Assembly (NCBI RefSeq): GCF_046000175.1
Contig: NZ_JBEOMB010000100.1
Location: 62,001 to 126,000, forward strand
DNA: 64,000 nucleotides
Direction: 5' to 3'
Origin: Rhodoplanes sp046000175
Lineage (GTDB): Bacteria > Pseudomonadota > Alphaproteobacteria > Rhizobiales > Xanthobacteraceae
Positions 1-7,739 of this stretch are shown here, piece after piece (position 1 is the stretch's first letter; each line of letters starts with the position of its first letter). The notes below the pieces were generated by a model. That model did not search any database and was not told the DNA's origin. It saw only the letters and a list, made by a program, of their open reading frames with translations. Both the position numbers and the translations under genes were made by a program.

Positions 1-51
1 GAGCAGCGCGGCCGGAAGCGCCGCGGCGAGCGTGGAGCGGAGCAGCGTCAT
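1..51 (-). CDS. N-terminal fragment of an exported protein (partial)
   Basis: An ATG at 51-49 on the minus strand opens a reading frame that runs off the window edge after 17 codons (MTLLRSTLAAALPAALL). The Arg followed by an Ala/Leu-rich hydrophobic run is the beginning of a Sec-type signal peptide. It lies about 100 bp downstream of the sensor gene of the sigma-factor operon on the same strand, so it may be a target or fourth member of that unit. The mature protein is outside the window and the function cannot be stated. Confidence 0.5.
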   Translation of the reverse strand, partial: MTLLRSTLAAALPAALL

Positions 52-152
52 GAGGGTCTCCGTGCGTGAGAACGGCGGATGCCGTTTGCTCTGCTACGGG
101 ACGCCGCGCGGTTTCCTTCGCGACCCGACGTCGATGCGGGTCCGGTCCGTGA

Positions 153-623
153 TCAGAATCGTCGGCGCACCCGGCCGACCAGCGCCTCGCGGGCCTGCGG
201 CGGAATCTGGACGGCGGCCTCGACCACGGCGTCGATGACGATGTCACCGATGGCGACCCGCTTGTCGCGCGCCTCGGTCACGGCGGCCCGGAAGGCCGCG
301 ACGTCGAGCTGCGGATCGGCGAGCTTGAGGATCGCGTTGCGCAGCGCCTGCTCGTACGCGGCCTGTGCCTCCGCGACCGCCGGCTTCTTCGCGTCGTAGA
401 GGCGGCGCAGCCGCGCCGCGTCGTCGTCCGGCAGCCGGTCGGCGATCGCCTCGACCAGGCGGGCCGGCGCGCCCGGTGCCGCCCCGATGATCGGCCGCGG
501 CGCCAGCCACTGGGCCGCGACGTAGCTGCCGAGCGTGACGTTGAGACAGAGCGAGGCGAGCAGCGCGACGTGCAGGCCCCGGATCCGCGGCGCAAGTTCG
601 ATGAGACGCGACACCTTGGTCAT
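153..623 (-). CDS. Periplasmic heavy-metal-sensor family protein (CnrX/Spy-like)
   Basis: A 156-residue protein with one membrane segment near residues 17-37 and a helical periplasmic domain (38-156) that looks like the periplasmic heavy-metal-sensor family, which in systems such as CnrYXH works with an anti-sigma factor and an ECF sigma factor. The ATG overlaps the stop of the anti-sigma gene by 4 bp (ATGA), so translation is probably coupled. Oddly, the periplasmic part contains no His, Cys or Met at all; the only His is before the membrane segment. Metal sensing in the manner of CnrX is therefore unlikely, and a role in envelope-stress or protein-state sensing is an alternative. Family assignment is by overall appearance and operon context. 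Confidence 0.72.
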   Translation of the reverse strand: MTKVSRLIELAPRIRGLHVALLASLCLNVTLGSYVAAQWLAPRPIIGAAPGAPARLVEAIADRLPDDDAARLRRLYDAKKPAVAEAQAAYEQALRNAILKLADPQLDVAAFRAAVTEARDKRVAIGDIVIDAVVEAAVQIPPQAREALVGRVRRRF

Positions 624-1084
624 GGGAGCTCCAGATCGTTCGGAACCGTGCCGGCGCCGACCGTCATGGCGAGGATCACGGCCGCCGGCGGAGGGCCGGC
701 CCGATACGGCAGCTCGCGGGCGAGCGACACGCCGACGACGAGCGAGCAGGCGAGGCTCGCGGCCGGCACCAGCCAGCGCAGCCAGCCGCGCCCCGTGGCG
801 CCGATCGCGCGGCCCGAGGGCGCGCCCCCGAGACGCTGCGCCAGCGTCGTCCCGGGGTCCGTTGCGAGCCGCTGCATCACCGCGAAGGCGAGGTCGTCGG
901 CGCGCCGGCGCGTCACCACGGGCGGCGCTTCCAGCATCAGGTCGAGCCGGCGCTCGGCGGCGAGCAGCGCCCTGCCCTCCGGCGTGCGGGCGATCGCCCG
1001 CGCGGCGTCGCGCATCTCGTCCGGCCAGCGCTCGACATCGCCGCCATAGGTCTCGGCCAGACGGCGAAACTCGGTGAATGTCAC
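620..1084 (-). CDS. Membrane anti-sigma factor (putative)
   Basis: About 154 residues: a cytoplasmic helical N-terminal part containing a GGDVERWPDE stretch near residue 15, one membrane segment near residues 100-121, and a short periplasmic tail. This topology, and the position directly after an ECF sigma gene, fit an anti-sigma factor that holds the sigma factor at the membrane. The preferred start is the GTG at 1084, which has GGAGGAT upstream and overlaps the sigma-gene stop by 4 bp (GTGA). A longer frame from 1120 would overlap the sigma gene by 40 bp and is not preferred. No zinc-binding HxxxCxxC motif is present, so it is not a classical ZAS anti-sigma factor. Confidence 0.75.
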   Translation of the reverse strand: MTFTEFRRLAETYGGDVERWPDEMRDAARAIARTPEGRALLAAERRLDLMLEAPPVVTRRRADDLAFAVMQRLATDPGTTLAQRLGGAPSGRAIGATGRGWLRWLVPAASLACSLVVGVSLARELPYRAGPPPAAVILAMTVGAGTVPNDLELP

Positions 1085-1641
1085 GGTATCCTCCCGGCAG
1101 TTTCTGCGCGCGGACGGCACGCCGCCTTGACGGCGGCGCGGCCGCGGATCAGCAGCGACTCGAACGCCTTCTCGGAGAGCTCCAGCACGGCCGCCGCCTC
1201 GCGGCCGCTCAGGCCCTCCATGTGGAACAGCACCACGGCGGCGCGCTGCCGGGCCGGCAGCGCCGCGATCGCCGCGTCGACGGCCCGCCGCTCCTCGCGC
1301 GCCTCAAGGGTGGCGTGCGGACCCGGCTCGCCGTCCGCCACCTCGGCGGCCAGATCCAGATCGGCGTGCAGCGGCCGGCGCCGCTGGTCGATCGCGAGAT
1401 TGGTGACGATCCGATAGAGCCAGGTGGTGAAGCGCGCCTTGGTCGGATCGAACGAGCCGGCCCGCGTCCACACCCGCAGGAACGCCTCCTGGGCGATGTC
1501 GTCGGCGTCGGCGGCATTGCCGGTGACCCGCTGGGCGACCCGGACGGCGAGCGGCATGTGACGCTCCATGAGACGACGAAAGGCGAGCCGGTCGCCGGCG
1601 GCGACCTGCGCGACGAGCCCCTCGTCGGCGTCGTTCTCCAT
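1081..1641 (-). CDS. ECF RNA polymerase sigma factor
   Basis: A 186-residue sigma-70-family factor with only regions 2 and 4. Region 2 (about residues 15-80) has the DIAQEAFLRVW signature and the following TWLYRIVTNLAID stretch. Region 4 (about 125-175) has ALPARQRAAVVLFHMEGLSG followed by a helix-turn-helix. It would direct RNA polymerase to stress-type promoters when released by the membrane anti-sigma factor encoded next. An ATG at 1641 has a GGAGGGCG ribosome site. It begins a three-gene, 4-bp-overlapping operon and is divergent from a secreted-protein gene at 1794 that may be a target; I did not recognise a clear ECF promoter in the 152-bp gap. Confidence 0.93.
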   Translation of the reverse strand: MENDADEGLVAQVAAGDRLAFRRLMERHMPLAVRVAQRVTGNAADADDIAQEAFLRVWTRAGSFDPTKARFTTWLYRIVTNLAIDQRRRPLHADLDLAAEVADGEPGPHATLEAREERRAVDAAIAALPARQRAAVVLFHMEGLSGREAAAVLELSEKAFESLLIRGRAAVKAACRPRAETAGRIP

Positions 1642-1793
1642 CGCCCTCCGACCCCCTGATCGGTCGCGCTCCTGGCCCTGATACGCCGCGCCCCGGGCTT
1701 TCCTTCGGTGACACGCCGGGCGCGGCGGCGCGAAGGAGCCGATCGGTACGACCGTAGCAGGAGCGGCGCAGACACCGAACGCAGGAGGCCCGC

Positions 1794-2123
1794 ATGGTCC
1801 GAGCTCGGGTGGTGGCCGCGGTGCTCGGGCTCGCGTTGCCGGCCGGTGCCGGCGCGGTTCTGGCCCAACCGTCGCAGCCGGACTTTTCGGTTCTGGCGAC
1901 CACGCCGGGGACGGTCACGGATCGGGCAGCGCCCGGATCGCGCGCGGCCACGACGGCGCAGAAGCGGCGCCTTCATCTCGAAGGGCTCGGGGTCGGCTAC
2001 GACGTCGACGACCGGGTGACGCTCAAGGGCGGCTATCGAGCCGGCGGCCGGCCCGAGAGCGGCGGTCCCGGCGGCGGGTCCGGCGTCTATCTCGGGCTCA
2101 GCCGATCGCTCGGGCGGAAATAG
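1794..2123 (+). CDS. Small secreted protein of unknown function
   Basis: A 109-residue protein with a signal peptide (residues 1-24, ending ...GAGAVLAQ) and a mature part with an LEGLGVGYDVDDRVTLKGG stretch followed by a Gly-rich region and a C-terminal VYLGLSRSLG. The pattern of alternating short strands near the C-terminus could suit a small outer-membrane-associated protein, but I do not recognise a family. The start has CAGGAGG about 7 bp upstream. It is divergent from the ECF sigma operon, so co-regulation by that sigma factor is plausible but unproven. Confidence 0.6.
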   Translation: MVRARVVAAVLGLALPAGAGAVLAQPSQPDFSVLATTPGTVTDRAAPGSRAATTAQKRRLHLEGLGVGYDVDDRVTLKGGYRAGGRPESGGPGGGSGVYLGLSRSLGRK

Positions 2124-2145
2124 GACGGGTTGCCGGAGGCCCTGG

Positions 2146-2484
2146 TCAGAACGGCCGGGTCGGGCCCGGACCTATGTGCCAGTCGCGCTTGAAGCCGGTC
2201 AGCCGGCCGGCGCGGAACTGCAGCCAGACGAGGCCGTCGACCGGGGTTAGGCCGGGGGTCGCGGCCGGCAGCCGCGCCACATAGGTGCGCGAGTCGCCTT
2301 GGGTACGCGACGCCCCCTGCCCGGCGACCGGCTCGAGCGGCACGCCGAGCGCGATCGAGGCCGCCTGCGGCGTCATGCCGAGCTCGAGCGGCGCCGTGTT
2401 CGGGGCCGTCGTCGAGGGGGTCACGCAGCCGCCGAGCGCGGCCGCGACGGCCAGCCCGGCGAAACCCGTGATCGCGCGTCTCAT
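2146..2484 (-). CDS. Lipoprotein, BamE/SmpA-like or hypothetical
   Basis: A 112-residue protein with a lipoprotein signal: Arg residues at 2-3, a hydrophobic segment, and the lipobox AALGGC with Cys at residue 20. The mature part carries LELGMTPQAASIALG, reminiscent of the helix that starts BamE/SmpA-type domains, followed by two strands (LVWLQFRAGRLTGFKRDW). It is probably anchored in the outer membrane facing the periplasm. It lies downstream of the L,D-transpeptidase gene on the same strand but is separated from it by a perfect palindrome that may end transcription. The exact function is unknown. Confidence 0.65.
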   Translation of the reverse strand: MRRAITGFAGLAVAAALGGCVTPSTTAPNTAPLELGMTPQAASIALGVPLEPVAGQGASRTQGDSRTYVARLPAATPGLTPVDGLVWLQFRAGRLTGFKRDWHIGPGPTRPF

Positions 2485-2576
2485 CTTGTCTTCCCCCTCG
2501 CCGCGATGGTGCTGCGGCGCCCCCGGCCCGTCAATCGCCGCCGCCCAGTATTCCGGACCCGTATCCCGGATACGAC

Positions 2577-2602
2577 AACGGCCGGGGGATCCCCCGGCCG
2601 TT
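2577..2602. terminator. 26-bp perfect palindrome, probable terminator
   Basis: The 26 bases form a perfect palindrome with 13-bp arms centred on GGGGGATCCCCC. It lies 29 bp past the stop of the L,D-transpeptidase gene (minus strand) and before the lipoprotein gene. Folded as RNA it gives a very stable GC hairpin with a tight loop, flanked by AA and TT, so a rho-independent terminator or a processing site is the simplest reading. The T-tract is short. Confidence 0.55.
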
Positions 2603-2631
2603 CGTCCTCGATCAATGGGCGGTGTGGACCG

Positions 2632-3987
2632 TCAGCGGATCACCTGCGGCAGACCGGCGGCGCGCGGCCGCTGCGGACCGGCCGGAGGGGTCTGCACGGC
2701 GCCCGACGAGGCCTTCGGCTTCACCACCACGCGGGTGCCGACGCCGACGCGGCGATAGAGGTCCTCGATGTCCTCGTTGACCAGCCGGATGCAGCCCGAC
2801 GACACGAAGCTGCCGATGGTGGACGGCTGGTTGGTGCCGTGGATGCGATAGACGGTCTTGCCGAGATAGAGGGCGCGGGCGCCCATCGGATTGCTCTCGC
2901 CGCCGGCCATGAAGCGCGGCAGGTAGGGCTGGCGCTCGATCATCTCGGCCGGCGGGTGCCAGTCCGGCCATTCCGCCATGCGGCTGACGCGCTCGACGCC
3001 GGTCCAGGTGAAGCCCTCGCGGCCGACGCCGATGCCGTAGCGCATCGCCTTGCCGTTGCCGAGCACGAGGTAGAGGTAGGTGTTCGGGGTGTCGACCACG
3101 ATGGTGCCGGCCGGCTCGGTGGTCTGATAGTCGACCAGCTGGCGCTTGAACTGCGGCGGCAGCTCCTTGCGCTCCGTCTCGGGCTGGTAGTCGGGCCCCA
3201 GTGCGGCGTAGGCCTGGGTGCCGTTGCCGGCGCCGCCCTGCGGGATGCCGCCCTGCGGGATGCTGCCGACCGGAGAGCGGTCGGCCTCGGCCGGACGGCC
3301 ATAGGCGGGCGCCCCGTAGCCGGGCTGCGACCCGTAGGCAGGCGACGCGGCGCCATAGCCGGCACTCGGCTGGACGCCGTAGCCGGGCTGCGCGCCATAG
3401 CCGGGAGCCGGCTGGGTGCCGTAGCCCGGAGGCGGCGCGGCGGTCGCATAGCCCTGGCCACCCATCGGCGCCTGACCGACCGGCGACTGGCCGGCGATCT
3501 CGCCGGGCGGACGCAGCGGCAGCGGCCCATCGGCCGGGGCCGGCGCGGCGTAGCGCGGCATCGGCCCCTGCGGCGGCGCGAAGGTGTCTCGGTAGGGTGC
3601 GGGCGGCGGCGGCTCGCGGTAGATCGTGGTCGGCGGCTCGCGATAGGGCGTGCCGTCCCGATAGGCCGGCGCAGCACCGCGCGAATAATCGGCCTGGCCG
3701 GGGGGCGGCAGCGGCTGGGTCTCGTAGGGCACCGGCGCCGCGGCCGGATGGCCGCTGAGGTCGCCGCCCCCGTAGGCGCCACCGGGACGCTGCGGCGCGC
3801 CCGGATAGGTCGCGACCTCGTCGTCCTCGTCCATGACGGGCGCGGACCCGTACGGGCCCGGCGCCCCGTAGGTGCCGGGCGCCCGATAGGCGCCCGGATA
3901 GGTCTGGGCCGTGGCATCGATCGCGGACGTCGCCAGCGCGGACACGCCGACGCCGGCGGCCAGCAGGATCAGACAGGTTGCGCGCAA
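2632..3987 (-). CDS. L,D-transpeptidase (YkuD/ErfK family) with long PGY-rich linker
   Basis: A 451-residue exported protein. Residues 1-28 are a signal peptide; about 30-265 are low-complexity, rich in Pro, Gly and Tyr, with repeated PGYG-type units; about 285-415 are the YkuD catalytic domain with HGTNQPSTIG and the SSGCIRL active-site motif, where Cys is the nucleophile. The enzyme makes 3-3 crosslinks in peptidoglycan or attaches proteins to it in the periplasm. The start appears to be TTG at 3987, because no ATG precedes the signal peptide and a GAGGGGG ribosome site lies 9 bp upstream. The linker may span or bind the cell wall. Confidence 0.9.
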   Translation of the reverse strand: MRATCLILLAAGVGVSALATSAIDATAQTYPGAYRAPGTYGAPGPYGSAPVMDEDDEVATYPGAPQRPGGAYGGGDLSGHPAAAPVPYETQPLPPPGQADYSRGAAPAYRDGTPYREPPTTIYREPPPPAPYRDTFAPPQGPMPRYAAPAPADGPLPLRPPGEIAGQSPVGQAPMGGQGYATAAPPPGYGTQPAPGYGAQPGYGVQPSAGYGAASPAYGSQPGYGAPAYGRPAEADRSPVGSIPQGGIPQGGAGNGTQAYAALGPDYQPETERKELPPQFKRQLVDYQTTEPAGTIVVDTPNTYLYLVLGNGKAMRYGIGVGREGFTWTGVERVSRMAEWPDWHPPAEMIERQPYLPRFMAGGESNPMGARALYLGKTVYRIHGTNQPSTIGSFVSSGCIRLVNEDIEDLYRRVGVGTRVVVKPKASSGAVQTPPAGPQRPRAAGLPQVIR

Positions 3988-4428
3988 AAGACTCGTCCCC
4001 CTCGTATTCGAGCCCGATGTTGCCGACCATCTGGGAAGAAGTTAGGGCAGCAACAAGGCGGAAACCGTGTCCGCCGCGGTTCGAGACTGCATTCCAACCC
4101 TGAGAATTTGGTAAAGGGACGGCAAATCGCCGATGCCTCGACCGCATCCTCCGCATGCGGGCGGCGCGAGTCTTCCGCAACTCTTCCGCAACCTGGCGTC
4201 TTCCGCGATCTCGCAGCCCGCGCACGGGTGGCGACATGATACCGCGGCCCCGGTGATTCGGGGCGATTCAGGAGATGAATCGTCGTTCGAACTGCGCTAG
4301 CTGTCGGCCTCCGGCCGATGCCGCCCGCGCGGCCGGCCCTCGCACCGCCCCGCCCCCGCGCGACCGCGCCGCCCGCCGGTCGCCGCCGCCCGCGTCACGA
4401 CGCAGCCGGCCCGCCACAGGAGACCCGC
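3988..4428. other. Intergenic region between divergent genes, no gene seen
   Basis: This 441-bp stretch separates the L,D-transpeptidase gene (minus) from ubiX (plus). It holds the ribosome sites of both genes and a segment around 4030-4110 that is less GC-rich than its surroundings and probably carries promoters. I could not find a convincing coding region, repeat or RNA fold in it. Several long frames cross it but have no plausible protein content. Confidence 0.5.
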
Positions 4429-5034
4429 ATGACCACGACGCCGCGCCGCCTGATCGTCGGGATCAGCGGCGCCTCCGGCATCGTCTACGGGCTGCGGCTC
4501 CTGGAGATCCTACGCGCCGTCGACGTCGAGACCCATGTGGTCGTCTCCAGCGCCGCCAAGGTGACGCTGGCGCTGGAGACCGACCGCACGCTCGCCGACC
4601 TCCAGGCGCTCGCCGACGTGTGGTACGCCACCAACGACATCGGCGCGGCGATCTCGTCGGGCTCGTTCCGCACCAGCGGCATGATCGTCTGCCCGTGCTC
4701 GATGCGCACGCTCGCCGAGATCGCCAACGGAATCACCGGCTCGCTGCTGCCGCGCGCCGCCGACGTGGTGCTGAAGGAGCGCCGCCGCCTGGTGCTGGTG
4801 GCGCGCGAGACGCCGCTCCATCTCGGCCACATCCGCAACATGGCGGCCGTCACCGAGATGGGCGCGATCGTCTATCCGCCGGTGCCCGCCATGTATGCAA
4901 AGCCGGCCTCGATCGAGGAGATGATCGACCACACGGTCGGCCGCGTGCTCGACCTGTTCGACATCGACACCGGCACGGTCCGCCGCTGGCGCGACGCCCC
5001 CGACGAGCCGGGCGGCGAGCCAAACGGCGTGTGA
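4429..5034 (+). CDS. ubiX: Flavin prenyltransferase UbiX
   Basis: A 201-residue cytoplasmic protein matching UbiX: the N-terminal VGISGASGIVYGLRLLE nucleotide-binding loop, the CPCSMRTLAEIANG segment, and the KERRRLVLVARETPLHLGH stretch. UbiX joins dimethylallyl phosphate to FMN and supplies the prenylated FMN cofactor of UbiD-type decarboxylases, as in ubiquinone synthesis. The start is the ATG at 4429 with CAGGAGA upstream, giving the usual family length; frames extending to 4318 have no ribosome site. No ubiD is visible in this window, so the partner decarboxylase is elsewhere. Confidence 0.93.
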   Translation: MTTTPRRLIVGISGASGIVYGLRLLEILRAVDVETHVVVSSAAKVTLALETDRTLADLQALADVWYATNDIGAAISSGSFRTSGMIVCPCSMRTLAEIANGITGSLLPRAADVVLKERRRLVLVARETPLHLGHIRNMAAVTEMGAIVYPPVPAMYAKPASIEEMIDHTVGRVLDLFDIDTGTVRRWRDAPDEPGGEPNGV

Positions 5035-5064
5035 GCCCGTAGCTGCCCCGCGACCTCGTTATCA

Positions 5065-5089
5065 CCTCTCCCCGGCGGGGAGAGGGAGC
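5065..5089. repeat. Short palindromic intergenic repeat (family F)
   Basis: The sequence around CTCTCCCCGGCGGGGAGAGG is an inverted repeat downstream of ubiX. A longer relative, again built on CCTCTCCCC and GGGGAGAGG, occurs at 63467-63536. It could form a hairpin between the convergent ubiX and dehydrogenase genes and may end transcription. Confidence 0.5.
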
Positions 5090-5222
5090 CGCGCCGGACT
5101 CGCCGCACCGTCAGAGGGCGCCCGCACCACTCTCCGTGTTCGGCTGGCCCATTCGTCGGGACATGTGTGCCCGAGCTGGCCGGCGACGGACGGGGGATGC
5201 CCGCGCCCCGGAACGAGGGTGA

Positions 5223-6290
5223 TCAAATCATCTCGGCGATCGCCTTGCCGCAGGCGACCGTGTCGGCGTTGCCGCCCAGATCCCGGGTGCGCAGCGTCTT
5301 CTCGGCCAGCACCTTCTCGATCGCGGTCAGCACCGCGGCGGCGGCTTCGCCCTCGCCGAGATGGTCGAGCATCATGGCGCCCGACCAGATCTGGCCGATC
5401 GGATTGGCGATGCCCTGACCCGCGATGTCGGGCGCCGAGCCGTGCACGGGCTCGAACACGGACGGCCAGGTGCGCTCCGGATTGATGTTGGCGGCCGCCG
5501 CGATGCCGATCGTGCCGGCGCAGGCCGGGCCGAGATCGGACAGGATGTCGCCGAACAGGTTCGAGGCGACGACGACGTCGAACCAGTCCGGATGCAGCAC
5601 GAAGTTCGCGGTGAGGATGTCGATGTGGTACTTGTCCCAGCGCACGTCCGGATAGGCCTTCGCCATCTCCTCCACGCGCTCGTCCCAGTACGGCATGGTG
5701 ATCGAGATGCCGTTCGACTTGGTGGCGGACGTGAGATGGCGCTTCGGGCGGCGGCGGGCGAGCTCGAAGGCGTATTTCAGCACCCGGTCGATGCCGGTGC
5801 GGGTCATCACGGTCTCCTGCACGACGAACTCGCGCTCGGTGCCGGGAAACATCTTGCCGCCGATCGAGGAGTACTCGCCCTCGGTGTTCTCGCGCACGAC
5901 GAAGAAGTCGATGTCGCCCGGCGCGCGGCCGGCGAGCGGACAGGGCACGCCCGGCATCAGCTTGACGGGCCGCAGGTTGACGTACTGGTCGAAGTCGCGC
6001 CGGAACAGCAGCAGCGAGCCCCACAGCGAGACGTGGTCGGGCACCTTGGCGGGCCAGCCGACGGCGCCGAAGAAGATCGCGTCGTGGCCGCCGATCCGCT
6101 CCTTCCAGTCCTCCGGCATCATGCGGCCGTGCTTCTCGTAGTAGTCGCAGGAGGCGAAGTCGAACCAATCGAGCTGGAGCGCGAAGCCGTGCCGCTTGGC
6201 GACCTTCTCGAGGACGCGGACGCCCTCCGGCACCACCTCCTTGCCGATGCCGTCGCCCGGGATCACGGCGATCCGATAGGTTCTCTTCAT
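5223..6290 (-). CDS. Tartrate dehydrogenase / D-malate dehydrogenase family
   Basis: A 355-residue protein of the isocitrate/isopropylmalate dehydrogenase superfamily. It opens with RIAVIPGDGIGKEVVPEG, has the VRENTEGEYSSIGG substrate loop, and near the C-terminus FGDILSDLGPACAGTIG (metal-binding Asp residues) and FEPVHGSAPDIAGQGIANP. The loop and the WGSLLLFRRDFDQYVNLRP stretch are typical of the tartrate/D-malate branch (TtuC/DmlA) rather than leuB. It would oxidise and decarboxylate D-malate or tartrate with NAD and a divalent metal in the cytoplasm. The ATG at 6290 has GGAGG upstream; the longer frame to 6320 lacks support. Confidence 0.88.
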   Translation of the reverse strand: MKRTYRIAVIPGDGIGKEVVPEGVRVLEKVAKRHGFALQLDWFDFASCDYYEKHGRMMPEDWKERIGGHDAIFFGAVGWPAKVPDHVSLWGSLLLFRRDFDQYVNLRPVKLMPGVPCPLAGRAPGDIDFFVVRENTEGEYSSIGGKMFPGTEREFVVQETVMTRTGIDRVLKYAFELARRRPKRHLTSATKSNGISITMPYWDERVEEMAKAYPDVRWDKYHIDILTANFVLHPDWFDVVVASNLFGDILSDLGPACAGTIGIAAAANINPERTWPSVFEPVHGSAPDIAGQGIANPIGQIWSGAMMLDHLGEGEAAAAVLTAIEKVLAEKTLRTRDLGGNADTVACGKAIAEMI

Positions 6291-6600
6291 GCCTCGCCTC
6301 CGGCGGCGTGCGCCGCCCATCTGTGTGCTGTCGGGATTCTGTGGTGTCGAGGAAGATCGCGCCTAGAGGTCTGCAGGGTGGCGGCAGTCGCGACGAGGCG
6401 TCAATCCCCGGACCGGCAGGGCCGTGCCCCGCGGCGCGCAGCCGCAGACGCGCCGGCTGCTTGACGCAAATCAAGGCCCGCGCGGAGCCCGGTCATAAGC
6501 TTTCCAGAGGTTGCAAGCGGTCGGTGCTGTCGGCGAAGCAGACGGAGGGTGAGGGCCGGTTTCGACGTCGACATGGCATGGCCGCACGAGGACGCCAGCC
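6291..6600. other. Divergent intergenic region, no gene seen
   Basis: This 310-bp stretch lies between the dehydrogenase gene (minus) and the DUF3775 gene (plus). It contains the ribosome sites of both at its ends and presumably two promoters. I see no repeat family member, RNA gene or convincing short coding region. Confidence 0.45.
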
Positions 6601-7011
6601 ATGATCACCGCGCCTGCCCTGACCATCTCGCCCGAAAAGGTCTGCTACGTCATCATGAAGGCGCGCGAGTTCGAGGTTCAGGACGTCGCCACCGACAGCG
6701 ACGACGACGCGGACGAGTCCAGCTGGTCGGCGCTCGACGCCCGCCGCGACGACCCGACCTATCGCGAGCTCAAGGCGTTCATCCGCTCCCTCAATCAGGA
6801 CGAACAGGTCGACCTGGTCGCCCTCACCTGGCTCGGCCGCGGCGACGGCGCGCTCGACGACTGGGACGATCTGCGCGCCGAGGCGGCCCGCGCCCACAAC
6901 AAGCGCACCGCAGACTACCTCCTCTCGAAGCCCATGCTGCCCGACCATCTCGAGGACGCGCTCGACCAGTTCGGCTGCTCCTGCGACGACTACGACCTCG
7001 GGCATTTTTGA
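6601..7011 (+). CDS. DUF3775 domain-containing protein
   Basis: A 136-residue acidic cytoplasmic protein. The N-terminal LTISPEKVCYVIMKAREFEVQD and the central ELKAFIRSLNQDEQVDLVALTWLGRGD match the small DUF3775 family, found mainly in Alphaproteobacteria. The C-terminal half (AHNKRTADYLLSKPMLPDHLEDAL) is helical, and the protein ends with an unusual FGCSCDDYD segment with two cysteines. GAGGACG lies before the ATG. The molecular role of the family is unknown to me. Confidence 0.8.
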   Translation: MITAPALTISPEKVCYVIMKAREFEVQDVATDSDDDADESSWSALDARRDDPTYRELKAFIRSLNQDEQVDLVALTWLGRGDGALDDWDDLRAEAARAHNKRTADYLLSKPMLPDHLEDALDQFGCSCDDYDLGHF

Positions 7012-7118
7012 GCGGACGCGCCGGCTCCGGACTCTCATTCGCGGCCGGCTCGAGGGCGATCCGCCGATCCCGCGCCATCCTGCGCCCCTGAAACCCGCTG
7101 CGTTGCCTCCGCCGAGGT

Positions 7119-7305
7119 CTCGTGTTCCGGGCGCGGCGCGACGCGCCGCGATCCGGGATCCAGGGGCGGCCGGAAGAGGCGCGAGCCGCGCCACCCGTCG
7201 TGCCGCCCGTCGTGCCGCCCGTCGCGCCGCCCGTCGCGCCACCTGGGCCCCGGCTCTGCGGCGCGCCAGGCCTTCGGCCTGCCGCGCCTTGTCCGGGGCA
7301 CGAGG
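7119..7305. repeat. Composite dispersed repeat (B3-spacer-B2) with internal minisatellite
   Basis: Two different palindromic modules face each other. The left (7119-7167) is built around GCGGCGCGACGCGCCGC and starts CGTGTTCCGGG; the right (7241-7305) is built around CAGGCCTTCGGCCTG and ends CCGGGGCACGAGG. Related module pairs occur at 21152-21305, 36998-37146, 54712-54863 and 58637-58769. The spacer here contains four 12-bp tandem units of the type CCCGTCGTGCCG (7194-7241). It lies in the 332-bp gap between the DUF3775 gene and apaG and leaves no room for another gene. Confidence 0.75.
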
Positions 7306-7343
7306 CCGAGCACAGCGATCGAGATCCCGGTCGGGAGAAAAGC

Positions 7344-7739
7344 TCAGTTCACCACCCGGGCGGCGGCGTGTGGGAGGTCGAGCGAGAAGGTCGGGATGGC
7401 GATGTCGAAGCGCTCGCCGGCCTCGCCGACCATCGTGTAGCTGCCGGTCATGAAGCCGGAATCCGTCGTCAGCGGCACCCCGCTGGTGTACTCGTAGCTG
7501 GCGCCGGGCGCGAGCACGGGCTGCTCGCCGACCACGCCGGGACCGCGGACCTCCTGCACGCGGCCGAGCGCGTCGGTGATGCGCCAATGGCGGCTCTCGA
7601 GCTGCACGGTCGCGTCGCCGTGATTGGTGATCTCGATCGTGTAGGACCAGAAGTAATAGCGCTTGTCGGCCGACGAGCGCTCCGGCAGGAAGCGCGGCGT
7701 CACCTTCACCTCGATGTCGCGAGTCCGGGTGATGAACAT
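7344..7739 (-). CDS. apaG: ApaG family protein
   Basis: A 131-residue protein covering the whole ApaG domain, a fibronectin-III-like beta sandwich. Typical segments are RYYFWSYTIEITNHGDATVQLESRHWRITDALG and VPLTTDSGFMTGSYTM, quoted here only in part by position (about residues 27-60 and 88-105). ApaG proteins are linked to Co/Mg efflux phenotypes and to diadenosine tetraphosphate metabolism in enterobacteria; the biochemical activity is unsettled. The gene stands alone, convergent with the DUF3775 gene across a composite repeat and divergent from the opgC operon. Confidence 0.92.
   Translation of the reverse strand: MFITRTRDIEVKVTPRFLPERSSADKRYYFWSYTIEITNHGDATVQLESRHWRITDALGRVQEVRGPGVVGEQPVLAPGASYEYTSGVPLTTDSGFMTGSYTMVGEAGERFDIAIPTFSLDLPHAAARVVN

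Noticed and set aside
2299..4239. A 646-codon plus-strand frame and a 541-codon minus-strand frame over the L,D-transpeptidase gene
   Set aside because: Both are antisense or shifted shadows of the transpeptidase gene; their translations are Arg/Gly/Ala-rich without domains, as expected in high-GC DNA.
7194..7241. Possible CRISPR repeats
   Set aside because: The units are contiguous 12-mers without spacers and lie inside a dispersed element; there are no cas genes.
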